Source: Clavelina lepadiformis (lineage: Eukaryota > Chordata > Ascidiacea > Aplousobranchia > Clavelinidae). From it: 64,000 bases of DNA. A program made the translations under genes and the position numbers. The stretch spans positions 15,669,856-15,733,855 of the forward strand of contig NC_135246.1 of assembly GCF_947623445.1 (NCBI RefSeq). Reading direction: 5' to 3'. Below, in pieces: positions 27,096-40,834 of this stretch (positions are counted from its first letter, which is position 1; the number at the start of each line of letters is the position of its first letter). The notes beneath the pieces were generated by a model, which saw nothing but the letters and a program-made list of their open reading frames with translations, was not told where the DNA came from and did no database searches.

Positions 27096-27485
27096 TAGGG
27101 ATGGGCCGATAAGAAACAAAACCGAATAGATTCGCCGAATATCGTCTTTATGGAAGATTTGGGCTAACACGAATACCAACAATGGCGAACCCGAATACAA
27201 TATTACTTATAAATTTACTGACTTTCGTAAAAATTGATGATCTAGTTTCCGGATAATGCTAAACTAGAGTCAGCAGTACTTACAATGAAAGTCGTTTTTC
27301 TAACGATTCTGTTTTTCGATCGTTTTTTAAACACTATTTTTCGAAAGAAAGCGATTTGTTTATCGATTACGTCATTTTAGAAGCAAGACTTGACAACTTT
27401 TGGAGGAAATTTTATTGTTTGATTCTAATACGAATAGATTCGGGATTCGTTCGTGTCGACTTTCAGGATATTCGGGTTCGCACGA
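27096..27485. mobile_element. Insertion in unit 2 starting GGGATGGGCCGA
   Basis: About 390 bp replaces some 50 bp of unit 1 (about 20,754-20,803). The left end, TAGGGATGGGCCGATAAG, resembles the terminus of the element at 12,905. The interior repeats words such as CGAATAGATTCG in both directions. A matching inverted right terminus is missing, so the element is probably truncated or was rearranged on insertion. Confidence 0.5.
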
Positions 27486-28266
27486 AGACCAGCGGTTCAA
27501 TTTCGTGCAAATAAATTGTTGAACATACCGGCAGAAGTAGTGCAAGCATATAACGTAACAGGATGTTTCACCAATATTCAAATCGTTTTTTATGAATTGC
27601 AAAACGCTCAAATGTCGGGTTACAACTCAATCCAATTTAAGTTCATGTGTGGCATATCATGCATCCGAAAATCACAGCAAAAAAGCTATTCAATTCTTAT
27701 AGCTTAGTTAAGGTATGATTTATAAGTCTGCAGCGATCTCTTGTTGGTAAATCACGTAACTGCGTCAATAAACTCCGCTTGACCTGACTTTCATGAAAGC
27801 TTCGTGTCCTTCTCTGCCCGCACAAATTGCAGACTAACATCGTCCGCACAATAAAAACTCAACTAAAACATTTATTCGAACTGGCGAAACATCAAGACAT
27901 TCTGTGTCGTGCGGTACAGCGCAAGCACCTATAAAACAAGCTAATGTTAATTAAATGTGAGAAATGCGCCAAGAGGTATGAAACATTGAAACTTTAAAAA
28001 GAGTGTGTCATATCACATGAATGTGCTGCCCTTAACGTCACAATAATGTCCACGCAAATTAGGTTTGAGGTACAAACAAGTGGCGATCGAAAAAGATATA
28101 AAACAGTAAAGTGTAAAGCCGGACTCTCAGTAGTTCCTCGCCGGTCCTTGGCAATTATAGCCAGGCGTCGTTGGTCGTTTCCAGACAGGACCTCCAGTTT
28201 TAGACAAGCGTGGGTCCTATTACGTACAGAGCTATGACAAACTGCAAAACGACAGTAAAATAAATC

Positions 28267-28860
28267 TTTCGTTGTTTGTTTGATCAATCAATTTATTCGT
28301 CTGCTTGACAATTAAACGTTGCAAAGATCAATTCAAGTTTTGTTTTAAGGTTAAAGAATTTTCTTTTGAAGGTAAATTTTCTAAGATTACGGCTCAATTA
28401 AAGCAAGGTTTTGCTATCAAAGATTTATGCGTGCTGTCCCATCCTGGTCTATCATGGTTGCCTAAGACGGGACAAATAGTCATTTTTATTTTGTAACTCG
28501 CTCACTAAATGACAAGAAAATTTATTAAAACTCTTGCGCTTAATTTCAAGCAAAGTCATATCTGACATGATCCGAGAAAAGATCACCTAAAGCGTATCGC
28601 GTTTTTGAGTGAAGGCAGTTTTCCTAAATAGTTTTCACCATGGGCGACTTTCCCTAATTATTTTTCAGAAGTAGACTAGGAACCAACCTGCTGATCATCA
28701 TAGCCCTCAATCATCGATGAAAATGTTTGCTGCTGATATAATAAGTGAAGCGAAGGTGCTGATACAATTTTATAATCCAAATTACAATATACACATGTGA
28801 ATCTGTATTAAATCAAGTATTATGCTCTGATTTTAAATAACTCGTATGATATGGAGTGGA
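28267..28860. other. Intergenic DNA right of the duplication
   Basis: No gene recognised. Homology with unit 1 has ended. Confidence 0.5.
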
Positions 28861-28990
28861 CGTACGGTGTCAGAATATTAATCCTCTGATTGAGGAAAAT
28901 CTTTGCACGGTAACTCGGTTGTAATTCCTTCGCGCTCGAGCCCCGGTTACCGAGCTTGGCTTCGTGCAAATTCCAACAATAATTCGTTTT
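28861..28990 (-). repeat. SINE core, minus orientation
   Basis: Read on the minus strand, it gives the same core as the repeats at 2.4, 41.05 and 47.3 kb: TTTGCACGAAGCCAAGCTCG, GGTAACCGGGGCTCGAGCG, GTGCAAAGATTTTCCTCA and an AT-rich end. It lacks an evident tRNA-like head. Confidence 0.55.
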
Positions 28991-29784
28991 ATTTGTTTTT
29001 ATCTGTGATTTTGCCCAAATAAGGAATTGTTTACGAAGACCACCGAGCAGGAGCAGGTGTTTTTAATGTCCTGTACCAGAGTATTACAAAGATGGTATAG
29101 GACTGTCAATTATAGAAATCGAAAAAACACCGCTTAATTGCAAAGCGGATGTTCATGTTCTAACAGCTATTCACTACTGAGATGACTAATTTCTTGCTAA
29201 TCGACTATAGCAAACTGCTTTATTTAGACAAAGCACTTAACTCGAGCATTACAGTAGATCTTTAAACGGGTTAATGGTGGAGTGGTAAAGATTTTGATTC
29301 ATAATTATATGCAATTCAAGATCGATACTTGGCGGCGCTACACCTGTTCAAAGCTATAAAGAGTAATTTTTCGACAACCTTTTTTCAATCCCTGCACTTG
29401 AGCGGTATTGGTCGTGGTAACTCGAGCTTGAGCGGTGAAAAAATGTAACGCCGAATTTTATTCATATACCAAGAATTTTTTCGGACTGAGGATAAGCAAT
29501 CCGATATCACCTTAATTTCCAATGCGGACATACTCGGCTCTGTCGGCGTTTTCTGATTCTATTATTTAGCTTATAAATTATTCGAAGGCACTCCTTTCAC
29601 CATTTTCCGTTCTTTAACTACTCGAATATGTAGCCTATAGTATTTCTAAATGGTTACATTGAAGAAACTGCTCGAGAAAGCCTATTTTAATAGTTTGTTA
29701 AACGTATAACTTACTCTAAATACAAAACCACTATTGGATACACACGTCTGTAACTGTTATAACGTATAACATTACCAACTGTAG
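28991..29784. other. Intergenic DNA with a possible SINE head
   Basis: Around 29,268-29,350 an A-box-like ATGGTGGAGTGGTAAAG is followed by a B-box-like ATTCAAGATCGATAC, reminiscent of the head at 2,190, but no core follows. I searched for counterparts of NARS1 exons 1-3 and saw none. Confidence 0.4.
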
Positions 29785-32700
29785 GTGGCGGAAAATACAG
29801 AAAAAACGGAAGAAAATTTGGATAAAGACCAAAAAGTCATGAAAACGGTAGATACATGCTTGCCAAAAGCAAAATGTGTACTTATATTTGTTAGCTATAC
29901 AGTAGCTTATACTTTTTAGCACAGATAAAGCTGGTCTGTTGACTTGATTAGCCTTTAAATACTCTATTATAGTGATCTTTATTTATTCAAATGCAAACGT
30001 GATTAAGTTGTTTTGCGTTATCCTATTGTTTCACAGATTAAAATCTCTCAAGCGAAGTCCAGTCAAGATATAAGAGTCAGGATTTCTGGCTGGTTGCACC
30101 GTGTTGTAAAACCAGGTGAAAGAACATACTGTCAAAAGCAAACATTTACTTCATCATATACACTCGAATTGTTTTTTGTTGTTGTAGAAAAGAACTTGGT
30201 GACTGTCATTATACGAGATGGAACTGGATATCTTCAGGCAATTCTAAATGACAAAAAGTGTCAAGCAAACAACAATATTCAGCTAACTCCCGAAAGCACA
30301 ATCACTTTATGTGGAGTAATAACAAAGGTTCCAGAAGAGAGATCCGTTCCTGGTGGTCTTGAGTTCGTCTGTGATTACTGGAAGTTGATCGGCTCGGCTC
30401 CAGCAGGTGGAATTGAGGCCGTGATAAAACAGGTTTAAATGCCATTAACTGTAGTGTAGCGATTGGGCTCGCCTACGACTTGTTATGATAACACCCATTA
30501 AGATGAGGCTAACTCACACTCTGGTAGATCTTAAGGGCTTTCGAGTGTTATATATTGCTGAGCTGCGTGGACTTTTGCGCGTTTGTGGAACTTTTCAAAG
30601 TTGTAGCGACAAGCGAGTCGCTCCAATATAATAAAATCGAAAATCTCAAAATGTTTGGTATGTCAATATGATGGAATTTTACAGTTTTTTTGCTTTTCCT
30701 TGTATTTTTGGACCCCTTCCAAGTGATTTCAAAGGTTTATGAAACATGTTTTATTAAAGTTAGTTAATCATAAACATCTGTAAAGGGTGCTAGCGTCGAT
30801 ACCTTGTTGGATAACCGCCATCTTGTTGTGAGAAATGAAGAAACTTCAAAGATATTAAAAGTTCAATCTCATGTACTACACGCGATAAGGAATCATTTCT
30901 TTGAACGTGATTGTCATGAGGTAAAAATCCATATGTCTTGATACCGTGCTTTCCTGTTGCTATTGACGTATTCATTTTTGTTCACTCAAGTGCATTCAAA
31001 ATATGGCAAAACTTCATGTTACAGGTGACACCACCATGCCTTGTGCAATTTGACTTTGAGTGTTGTGGCTCTGCATTTGATATCAACTACTTTGGAAAAC
31101 AAGTTTATCTCTCCCCATCTAACGAACCTTACTTGGAAATGTGTCTTCCTGCTTTGGGCAATGTCTTTTGCATAAGCAAGTCTTACCGGGCTGAGCAAAG
31201 AATAACAAGAAGGCATTTAGCGGAGTAAGTGTTTGTCCAGATCAGATATGTTGCTAAAGATACTTCCTGTTAGTGTCTCAATAAAATCTGCGTTTTTAGG
31301 AGCTTGAAAATAAAAAGTATGTGGATTTGACTTTAAGAAGACATATTTTCAAATGTCGTAGCATCCGTTTTGTCCCTAAGCAAACTGTAATTTTTGCAGT
31401 AATGCATGCCGTGTAGTTAATGTTAAAGAAGTGTCTTTACAGTATAGACTTTTTGAACTCATGTTAGAAAATATTTAGGTTAAGTTTAAGTTATTATGGC
31501 AATAATTTTGGGTAATAATTGCCCAAAACTTGTACATATACAAGCTATGTCTAAAGCGATAGGATTTTTATTTAAAAAATTTGGATTATTTTGGCGTTGT
31601 AATTGGTACTAGGCTATATACTGTAGTATAAAGGCCATTTGTAGTACATAGTACAGTAAGACTCAGACCTGAAAGCTGAAATAGTTTGTCTTAATTTTAG
31701 ATTCACTCACGTTCAAACACAGTATGGTTTCATAACATTTAATGACCTTCTCGACTACATGGAGGATTTCATTTGTGATGTGGTTGACAAAGTTATGAAA
31801 TCGACTGCCGGACAGTTCATTAAGGACCTTAATCCAGTCTGAGTTATTCAAAATATTTTTTTAATCATTGTTTGTATTTGTCTACTTTATTAATTTTAGG
31901 ATATTATTGTCTTGTCAAGGATTTTAAGTTCCCGAAAAGACCATTTCGTCGAATGGATTATACTGAAGCCATTGCGTATTTGAAAGAGCATGGCATCACT
32001 AAGCAAGATGGTAGCTTAAATAAAAACTTTTTGGTACCTTTTGGCTATGGATAAAATTTTGATAAAAGTGGTGTTTATCAACAGGATCATATTATGAGTT
32101 GGGTGAAGACATTTCAGAGGAGCCAGAACGGAAGATGATAGACAAGATAAATGAACCACTTCTACTTTGTCGCTTTCCTGCTAAAACAGTACCGTTTTAC
32201 ATTCCAACATGTCCAGAAAACAGAGAATATACTGAATCAGTTAGTATTGTTGTGTCCAATTTCGTACTCAGTAAAATTCCTTATTCTTAAAGGTAAATCA
32301 TTTGAACCATGACAAAAAAATTACGTAAGCCTACTCATTGCTCACACCAAATATGAATATGGTTAACTGCTGTCAAACTTTAAAGCGTGCTTGGTAGTTA
32401 ATTACATTGTTTTATATAGCAAAATTGCTCAAGTTACGCTGTAATCTAAATATCCAGCATGAGTTTCGCCATTATTTTCTCCTTTAAGCAGAAACTATTT
32501 CTACAGAAAACAAGCAAAATACTGTCTCGGACAACTGTTCCACGTCCACCAAGTGGAGAGATTAAAAATATTAACCAAAATGACACATTTAAGCAATACT
32601 CAGAGACATTTTTAGCCACAGTCTACATAAGCAATCTCCAACACAATCACCATATACGCTACTGATTTCAGCGCTAATTGTTCTACTAGACTTTAAATCG

Positions 32701-33235
32701 TAATGTAGGAAGTAGACGAAGGTTTGGTTTGGTTTGACGGCTCCGTGTAAGGTAGCGCAATATAACATTTGCTCAATGTTGGACAACGTTGTAACACTCA
32801 TGTCACTCATGTCATGGTGTACTATACTGAAACTGATCTTGTGATTACACTTTAGGTTGATCTTCTAATGCCCAACGTGGGTGAGATTGCAGGAGGTTCA
32901 ACGAAACTTGACAACTATGAAGAGTTATTGGAAGCTTACAAGAAATGTGACATTGATCCTTGTGTATATTACTGGTATTCAGATCTGGTGAGTTCAGTTT
33001 CTTTGCAGCAACAAGAATTTTTGTGTAACTTCTTATGTAAGTGTGATTAATTGTACGGGCTATACATTCTTACCATACACATCCATTGTATATTTTGTTG
33101 AAGAGAAAGTATGGAACGTGCCCACATGGAGGGTATGGATTGGGCCTGGAACGTTTATTAACCTGGTTATGCAATCAACATAATATCCGAGATGTTTGTC
33201 TTTGTCCGAGATTCATTGATCGCTGTTCACCATGA
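29785..33235 (+). CDS. AsnRS-like paralogue 3, apparently intact
   Basis: Exons (NARS1 numbering): 4 29785-29877, 5 30037-30115, 6 30188-30432, 7 30786-30920, 8 31025-31224, 9 31701-31836, 10 31920-32010, 11 32085-32239, 12 32856-32987 and 13 33104-33235. From exon 5 on, every exon has the NARS1 length and phase, with no stop or shift. A start at 29,839 gives about 447 residues; no UNE-N domain is seen. The OB-fold ([21 protein letters not shown]) has lost the Arg run HRLRRQGK. In the core, NARS1 [11 protein letters not shown] reads [11 protein letters not shown] and CEGGSTLF reads FECCGSAF. Motif 2 keeps SYRAEQ, but EYTHVEAE became EFTHVQTQ, losing acidic residues; motif 3 GLGLER remains. 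So it is probably not a normal AsnRS. Donors after exons 6 and 9 (GTTTAA, GTCTGA) are weak. AATAAA follows at 33,332. Confidence 0.8.
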
Positions 33236-33911
33236 ATAGTCTGGTTTCAAATTTATAATGTAATGCAGATATAGTAATTGCGTGTAAATTTGTATAATAA
33301 CGTATAATACAATGTAACCAGAGTTGAAGAAAATAAAATTTTGTCTATCACCAAAACTTTACAAGTTTAAAATTTATGAAACAAGAAAAATATAATTGTG
33401 TGTTTGTAATGATTTGGAATTGGATTTTGCTGAAGAATGTACGTCATAAAAATGTAATGTTGCGTAGTTTTGGTTTAGGCGATGTCTGTTTGCGTTATCC
33501 ATTTCCAATCTCTGGTAGCAAGTAGGCTACTGCATTATACGGAGTTCCGCTTTATGGTGCACGTTTACATGCAACCTGTGGACATTGGACACGTACTCTA
33601 CGTTCTTTGTGCTAAACACCATTCGCTAAGCATACGATCAATATCAACACAACAATGTTAGGTCTTAGCCTTCCTTAACCTACATATAGGCCTACTGTAC
33701 CCTTTTGAATGATAAATATTTTCGAGTTTGTACTAAATTAAGCACTCAAAATAAACAATTGGTTGTGTGTTTCATGATTTTATAGTTCACGGATGTTTTG
33801 TTTCAAAGTATAGCCTACCGCACTATGGGAAACCAGAGAAAAAATGATGCTGCTTTCTGGCCTACTCAATACCTTCAGCAATAAGAAAACAATTGCCATA
33901 TTGTCGTAATC
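33236..33911. other. 3' flank of paralogue 3
   Basis: Contains a possible polyadenylation signal AATAAA at 33,332-33,337, about 97 bases past the stop codon. No gene is seen in the rest. Confidence 0.5.
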
Positions 33912-34316
33912 CAGGCTTGTCCATGGGACATTTTTTTCTGTCCCATCCCATCCTATCCCATAGCAATTCATGCCTGTCCCATCCCATCCCATCCCATGCC
34001 ATCCCATCAAAATACAATTCAATAAATGTTATTAAATTTATGGAAATTTAAGTCTAATGTCTATTAGAATTAACTACATGTACAAAGAGAGATACAAAAC
34101 GACAAAATTTATTGACTTTGTTAACTTTAAAGTTCAGAAAAGTTGTCTATCTATGACAATTTATTATCATTGGTACTCATATTCCGAGTCACTGTGCTCA
34201 TTTAGCAAATTTTCAATGCCATGGGAATTGCAATTCGTGCTGTTCCATCCCATCCCATCCCATGGGACATTTCCCATGGGATTCCCGTGGGAATCCCATT
34301 CCAATGGACAAGCCTG
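33912..34316. mobile_element. hAT-like MITE built of CCCAT repeats, 405 bp
   Basis: The ends are CAGGCTTGTCCATGGGAC and the inverted CCAATGGACAAGCCTG. The interior holds runs of CCCATCCCATCCCAT in both terminal thirds and palindromic CCCATGGGA words. Flanking 8-mers GTCGTAAT and GCGGTAAT agree at six of eight positions if one extra C is assigned at each end, suggesting a decayed 8-bp duplication. Non-coding: the frames rich in Gly, Met and Trp on the minus strand come from the repeat. Confidence 0.65.
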
Positions 34317-37178
34317 CGCGGTAATACACAGGAACGCAATTTTTATCAATGCTGCGCCGGGTGGTCCTATAGAGGGGGGCGATCGTTGTCCCTAAAATGT
34401 GAAAAGTTTTAGTGAAACCGTAATACAAAAGGCGAGTATTACTTCGTGTATGTAGTTTCGCGATTTTAAGTCTCATACACGGTATGTACAATGTAATATC
34501 TTTCCGAGCAGCAATTTTATTGCTTTGATATGAGCATTTTCAACATTTTGTGATAATGGTAGGCATGGTTTTGTTCCTATCTTAATAATGAAGTCAAACA
34601 TAAGCTTGTAACGATATTGTGCGTTATAACATCATGTAGCTTTGGTTGGAAGAAATATGTTCTCAATCGTTACATAAGACGTTCTGTACGCCGACGACAA
34701 GTTAACAGGATCTTAAATTTAATAAATATTCAGCAAACCTTATATTATTTAAGCTACATTTCAGTAACATTTGTACAGACAAAGGAATAACATGCTTCCT
34801 GCTTTCTCACTGGCTGACGGTAAGATGTTCCAACAGGTATATCCACGGTATTGCACCCAAGACCATAATTGTTTTCGTCGTAATTCTTTTTAACTGTTTA
34901 ACTTGCATATATGGGTAATATGTTGCCTTCAAAAACTGATTTACAGTATTCTTAAAATCAAAATTTCATGAAGTGAGTATGGTTCCAAGTCTATTCAACC
35001 CATGGACAATTAAACCCAGCTTGATCGTCGTTCTAGGAAGACTAAACCTTGGTCGACCCAAACAACATCTGGATGCTGAATATAGTCCTCGGGTTGAATT
35101 GGGCGAAGTTTGATAGTAGGCCTACGTTGGTTGAGTGGTCCTTGGTTGAATGGTCCGTGGGTTGAATTTACCGGCTAACAGTATGTAATCTATGTATGTA
35201 AACTTCACATGGGTGGTGGGTGCAATTCCAATAAAATTGTTCCAATCTAGTTATCTCAGAGTAAATCGTTTCCGAACAACAAACCGCTATATCTGCCAAT
35301 TTCAAAGTTATCACAATCCATGTCTTGGTAGTAAGCCTATAACAAAAAAATCAACAGCAACGTCAAACTAAAACTTGTTATGAATTAGCAAAATCTTGTT
35401 GGAATTTAAAATTTGAAGTCCTTTTTCTTTCGATTAAAATAGCTCACAACATAATGTAACCCAGTCTTTTGTTAATACAGTACTGTATGTCAAAAGGAAA
35501 GCAGAAATGAACTAACAAATGTTAGTTTTGTGCCATCTTGTGGCTTAAAGAAATTATGACAAAGAAATAATTCGTTTGTGCACTACTCGTGTGAGGTATT
35601 ACACAACGAACCTATCTGTCATAAAGACCGCGTATGCTGGCGGTAATTGTTTGAATATGAGCGAGGACGATAGATGGTTGGTGACTTGTTTTGCTTCTGC
35701 TTCGATGGATGAGTTCTCATTTCTCAAATTTGCGTGACTATGCTGTTGGTTGCTTGATTCTGTCTATACAAATTACTAAATTATAAAGTTCCCATTTTAT
35801 TTATTATAACACAAAGGCTTTTGCCTTCGGGCAAATCTTGCTGAATGTTACATAGCGCTGTAGTAACCAGTGAAATCGATCACGTAAAAAGGAAAGATTG
35901 AAAACATTACATCAGTATTTATATGTGACACACCAGTTCAAGCGAGGAAATTATCTGACGTCATTAAGGAAAACTCAAGTCTGGTAAACACTGAATTCCA
36001 AGATCCCAAATTAAATTCCAAACGTCTCAAAACAACTCGTGACTCGTGACGTAATCGTCACAAAATTATCGTGTTGTTCGTCCTTCTTGAATAGTGTCCT
36101 ATCATGGGTGATTTTTCTCTATGTTTGTAAAATTTAAATGTTGGATTTATTGGCTGTACTAATTAAATTATCATTCATTGTAATTAAGTCATTTGACCCG
36201 TTCGTAGTTTGTTTACGAAGTTATTAATCATGTTATCCCACTTTATTGGTTAGTATTTTTGCTCCCCAATAAGCTATGACGGAAAAATAAAAATAAACCT
36301 AATGACGATATGGTATAAATTGGCCTATTTGCTTATTCTTAAACGATGATGCAACCTGTGATCACTCTGTGGTCAAATATTTCTATTTTTATCAGGATTG
36401 CTTTCGTAGTAAATACGTGTTAATTCATATATTGTTATTGTCCGTTTTTAAGCTCCTATTCAGTAAACAGATTTCAGACAGAAATTGTTAAATTATTATA
36501 AAAACTGCTTTAAATACTGTTAAGTTGTCTTTTTTATTATTTGTGTTTTTTTAATCATCTATGTACATCATCTTTAAAGTAATCTAAATCGTTTGTAGTA
36601 GTTTTATAATAACGTGAGGTTTACATGAAATAAATATTTTATGCCAAACCTCATATCGGGGGAATCAACTAATCAAATACACCAGATATTTGTACTGTAT
36701 TTAAGCTGGTTATAGCCCATCTCAGAAATGAAAAGTCAGAAACTTGCAGGACTGCACTGCCGTTGGGACAGGAAATGGGAAGATTTGAGTTTGAGTTAAA
36801 TAGCCTACAGTATTTACAAAGTACCACTTAATTTATCAGAAAGATATAACTTGTCAGAAAAAAGTCGTTGTCAGTGTCAGATAGCTTGCCAGAAAAAATT
36901 ATTTTAGCGAAGACAAAATTTACCAGTCTGCCGGTATAGACGTAGTGCTACTTACTAGGCTACTACTCAAAGAAATTATTATAAATTGGCGTTCAAACAA
37001 CCAGATTTTTATATCTAGTTCAGAAGTGTACAACCAGTACAGGATGCCTTTGCATACTAGACCCCAGCTAGGCCTACTCAAATTGTATGACATCATCTGG
37101 TTGTGCACTAGACCCAGATTTTCATTGTTTGTTTGCCATAATTCGGCGTGAAGATAAAAAGTTGGTGTACACGTTAAT
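34317..37178. other. Intergenic DNA
   Basis: No gene recognised in almost 2.9 kb. A small inverted-repeat element may lie at 34,994-35,166 (TTCAACCCATGGAC at the left, GTCCGTGGGTTGAA at the right). At 37,015-37,125 a segment with GAAGTGTACAACCA and GGTTGTGCACTAGACCC resembles one at 41,205-41,305. Confidence 0.5.
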
Positions 37179-38014
37179 TAGGGTTGCCGTACGTCCTTTT
37201 TTTGGAAGATTTGTCCTCTTTTTTCATGACAATTGACTTGTCCTCCGAGGACGCACTAAAAACCCAAAATGTCCTTCTTTTTGGCAATAACATTTTTATA
37301 CTGGTCGTTTTAATTCGAATTGACAGCAGCTGGCCCACAAATGTAGATGCATGTTGTTTTTTTACATATATTACGGTTTATATTGAACTAGTAAAACATT
37401 CAGAAAATGTAAATCTCTGTTCGCACCGAGGCCAATGGTTTTAGTTTCCCAGCATGTCCCACCCAATTTAATCAGACGTTCCTTGTATTATTGTGTAGAT
37501 ATTCCAAATTTTATCCAAACTTATTCAAACAGTCTTTCTTTGGGAATATAGCTGGCAAAGATCAAGAACTAAATTTCCTTGTAATTACAATACCACTGTT
37601 ATTTTACTTGCATAGAAAGTAAATCCATGTCAGGCATTTCAGACAATTAGACGCATTGCTGCAAGTGCACTATGGAATTAAGGAAGGGCCATGGTCCCAT
37701 TCACGAACCAAACTTTTTTGGTTATAGGCGTTTTTTAGTGTTCATTACTTTTCGTTTATCGAATTTTCTTGTTTGCTTCTCCTGATCAGTTAGGCCTATA
37801 TCATGTAGAAAATCATATACTAAGCAGAATGGTGTTTGAAAATCGTCGTTGATTGTGACACCACCAATTGCGCCTTTTCGATGGGGCTAGTAGTGTTTTA
37901 AAAAACGTTTGTCTCTTTCTCCTCAACACAATCCTAAATACACCACTGACCACTGTGTAGGCATTCAGAGGCATTACTATCCTCCATTTGGTTGGTGAAA
38001 ATATGGTAACCCTA
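37179..38014. mobile_element. DNA element with TAGGGTTGCC termini, 836 bp
   Basis: Begins TAGGGTTGCCGTACGTCC and ends ATGGTAACCCTA. CGTTAAT flanks both sides (37,172-37,178 and 38,015-38,021), a 7-bp duplication that an eighth decayed base would make hAT-like. The terminus is close to that of the CAGGGTTGCCAT MITEs, suggesting a related family. No transposase frame. Confidence 0.65.
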
Positions 38015-38231
38015 CGTTAATGAATCTCGTGTGTGTTGATGCCACTTTTTTCACTATCCAGCTATCTCATCTGCAGATTTAATTGTGGCTCAGTACTAGT
38101 TTTTCAATTGTATATGCCAATAAGTCTATGGCCTAGTCTACAGCAACAGGTATTTACCAGTTGCCAAGTTCTTTCTGTTAACTTTGTATCATAACATGAA
38201 ACAAAAGCAAGATGCTACCGAAAGGCTAGAT

Positions 38232-40788
38232 CAGTGTTTCCCAAACTTTTTTCCGATAACGCCCCCCTGGACATGTTACTGACTATCAAACGCCCATTCA
38301 ACAAAAAAGTAACAACGAATTTACTATTCATTCGGAAAGCGATTAACCATGCACCTGCACGCTTGCAAAATCAGCTCTAAAATGAGCCTGAAATGTTTTA
38401 CAATTACTCGATGTACGATGTGTCAATTTTGACAACTAAAACATTTCTGACACAGCAGGACATTCCTCTTTCAAACCGTGTAATCGCTTTTCTTTTAATT
38501 ACTTCGATAAGCAACTAAATTGAACGTTTACAAACCTGGCTCCTGTCATCAAAACTAGATAGCAGGGATTATTACATCATCCAGCATTCAAGTCAAACAA
38601 AGCTTTTGTTACATCATAAACATGTTGTTACATAACACTTGTAAATCTCCCCATCTCACTATATCCAGGCGATGTCTTTTGTTGTCCAGAAGCATTGTGA
38701 CGACACTGAATGCACGCTCTACTAAGTATGAGCTGGGAAATGCAATGAAAAATTTTTTACCCGATTCCACACGTCAGGATATTTCACTTTAATATCGCGT
38801 TGCAGCCAAAATGATTGATACAAGATATGGAATTTTGGTTTGCGTTCAAAATAATTTTGCAAGAATGCCTTGCTCGGAAATATCAATAAATGGGTCGATT
38901 ATTCAGTCAAGAATCTCCAATTGTATTACATCCTGAAACCGAACTTCCATGTCTTCATGCAATTCCTTAATATGCTTGCTGTATGTCTCAACATCAACAT
39001 AAGAAATACCTTTGTTGCTGATAGCAAGTTGTTGCAGGCTGGAAAACCGGGAGAATTGCGTCTAGCTAAATTTCGCCCATACAACGCAAACTTATTTTTG
39101 AATCCACACAGTAGGCCTACTGATTTTACCTTGATTAGATTTACCTCGTTGCCCTGAAGGGATAGGTTCAATTCGTTAAATTTGGAAAATATATCTGACA
39201 ATTATGCGATATCATTTTATAGCAATAATTTCTTTGGCAAGGCGAGGGTCACAGCTTCCAAGAATTCCACAACAGTATCTATCAGTGTTTAAAATCGTAC
39301 AAGGCCGTTTCCCTTGGAGAGCCATCTTACTTCGGTGTGTAGAAGTAAGCGCTCAAAGGCCTCGTCGTTCTCTTTACACAATTGCTTAAACAAGCGTGTG
39401 TTAAGCGCATGAGCTTTACTCTTATTTACTGCCTTGATGACAGTCTTCAATGAGAGGTTAAGACGACCACTGATATTCTTGGCCACCAAATGCTGCCAAT
39501 GAATCACACAATGAATTGTAAGCACGTTTGGATTCGCTGCTTTTAGGAATGCCATGAAACCACGGTAACGGCACATCATAGATGGGGCGCCGTCAGTTGC
39601 ACACGCTGTGACATTGGTAAGTGGAATTTGTTTTTTTCGAAATATGTTTATCTTCTTGGAATACTGTCTCACCCCGGGGATCTGAATCCAGTGTTAAAGC
39701 GATTGCCAACTATTCATGTAAAACTTCATCATTCACAAAACGAACATACCCAAGTAATAGAGACTCATTTCCTGGCAAAGTTGACTCATCCAGTTGTAAA
39801 CTGAGTTCTGTATTTCTGATGATGCTGCATAAACTATCTTCTATATCGGTGGCCTTCTCATCCACCCGTCTCTGTACAGTATTGTTACTCAGAGGAATAG
39901 ATTTAATAACTGTAGAAGAGGCCTTGTGATGCAAAACGGTGTCCAAAACTTCCTTCACTGATGGCAAGATCAATGCTTCACCGATCGTATGCGGCTTGCC
40001 TTTTCTTGCAAGCATCAAAGACAAATTGTAAGACGCACGTAATCCATCATTACTTGTATGGGAAAGGTTTGAATACATCGTACCAACAGTTTTGCGTTTT
40101 TTGAAATTGTCCCAGAGCGTTTCAAAAAAATGATGCACTCTTGCCTACTTTATCTGGGTGAATTTTCGTTAAATGCTCGGAAAGTCTGGACAGCTTCATC
40201 GATTCATTAGAAAACACTTTAAAGCACAGCAAACACATCGGCTGTGATTCGGAATTTGGGGCTGGAATAAATCCATACTGGAAATAACTTGAACTGTATT
40301 GCCTGCATTTTCATTTGGCTGAAATCGTTATTTAGCACTCTAATGACTGAATAACATAACTATAACTAGGTACCAACTCACTAACTAAAATCTAACAATA
40401 TTGCTATTCACAATCACACTAACTTCCTCGTGGCTTAAATACCTTTTGGCATATGCTACATGTGAGAAAAAATGCAAGATTATTATGACACAATACTGTT
40501 GAAATTCGTCTATTAACGTAAAAATAAGAATAGTGAGCCTAATAAATGTATTTCATTTTAGGATTAACCGAAAAATCTCATACTATGCAACCGAATACAG
40601 GAAAGTAAAACAAGTAAATCGAAGCATAAAACTATTATACAAATAGCACAAATGTTTACTTTGGCACTATTCTTGTTACTGCCCACTTTATTATCAGCGC
40701 CCCCCAATCGCCCATTTAGTAGCCAGCGCCCCCTTGAGAGGCGCCAACGCCCACAAGGGGGCGCTGGCGCCCACTTTGGGAACCACTG
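38232..40788 (-). mobile_element. hAT transposon with ZBED-type transposase, decayed
   Basis: Left end CAGTGTTTCCCAAACTTTTT, right end inverted (TTTGGGAACCACTG). A perfect 8-bp duplication, GGCTAGAT, flanks it (38,224-38,231 and 40,789-40,796). It encodes a minus-strand transposase related to the ZBED5/SCAND3 group. At 2.6 kb it is the only autonomous-type DNA transposon here. The frame is interrupted, so it cannot now move itself. Near each end the plus strand has repeats of CGCCC type. Confidence 0.9.
38609..40262 (-). pseudogene. hAT (ZBED5-like) transposase remnant
   Basis: Reading right to left: a BED zinc finger (CLLCFKVF, then EHLTKIHPDK) at about 40,225-40,150; a segment with KGKPHTIGEALILPSV and QLDESTLPGN (40,138-39,710); the catalytic-core stretch ATDGAPSMM and LLLHTEVRWLSKGNG (39,672-39,290); DIFSKFNELNLSLQG (about 39,198); and the C-terminal dimerisation motif PSSYLVERAFSVV (about 38,740). 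At least three lesions interrupt it: a frameshift after the zinc finger, a stop near 39,709 and a frameshift near 39,660. The host-like name reflects that ZBED proteins derive from such transposases. Confidence 0.85.
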
Positions 40789-40834
40789 GGCTAGATGGAG
40801 AAGTTCCATTTTACTAGTCAGCAGAATAGCCGAT

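Larger units (their letters stand above)
21641..28266 (+). repeat. Tandem duplication unit 2, about 6.6 kb
   Basis: Second copy of the unit at 14,283-21,565, in the same orientation. It carries AsnRS-like paralogue 2. It has the empty sites of the MITE and the solo LTR of unit 1, and its own 390-bp insertion at 27,096-27,485. By eye, similarity to unit 1 is very high from about exon 5 to 1 kb past the last exon, and clearly lower at the left edge and in the distal flank. Confidence 0.85.
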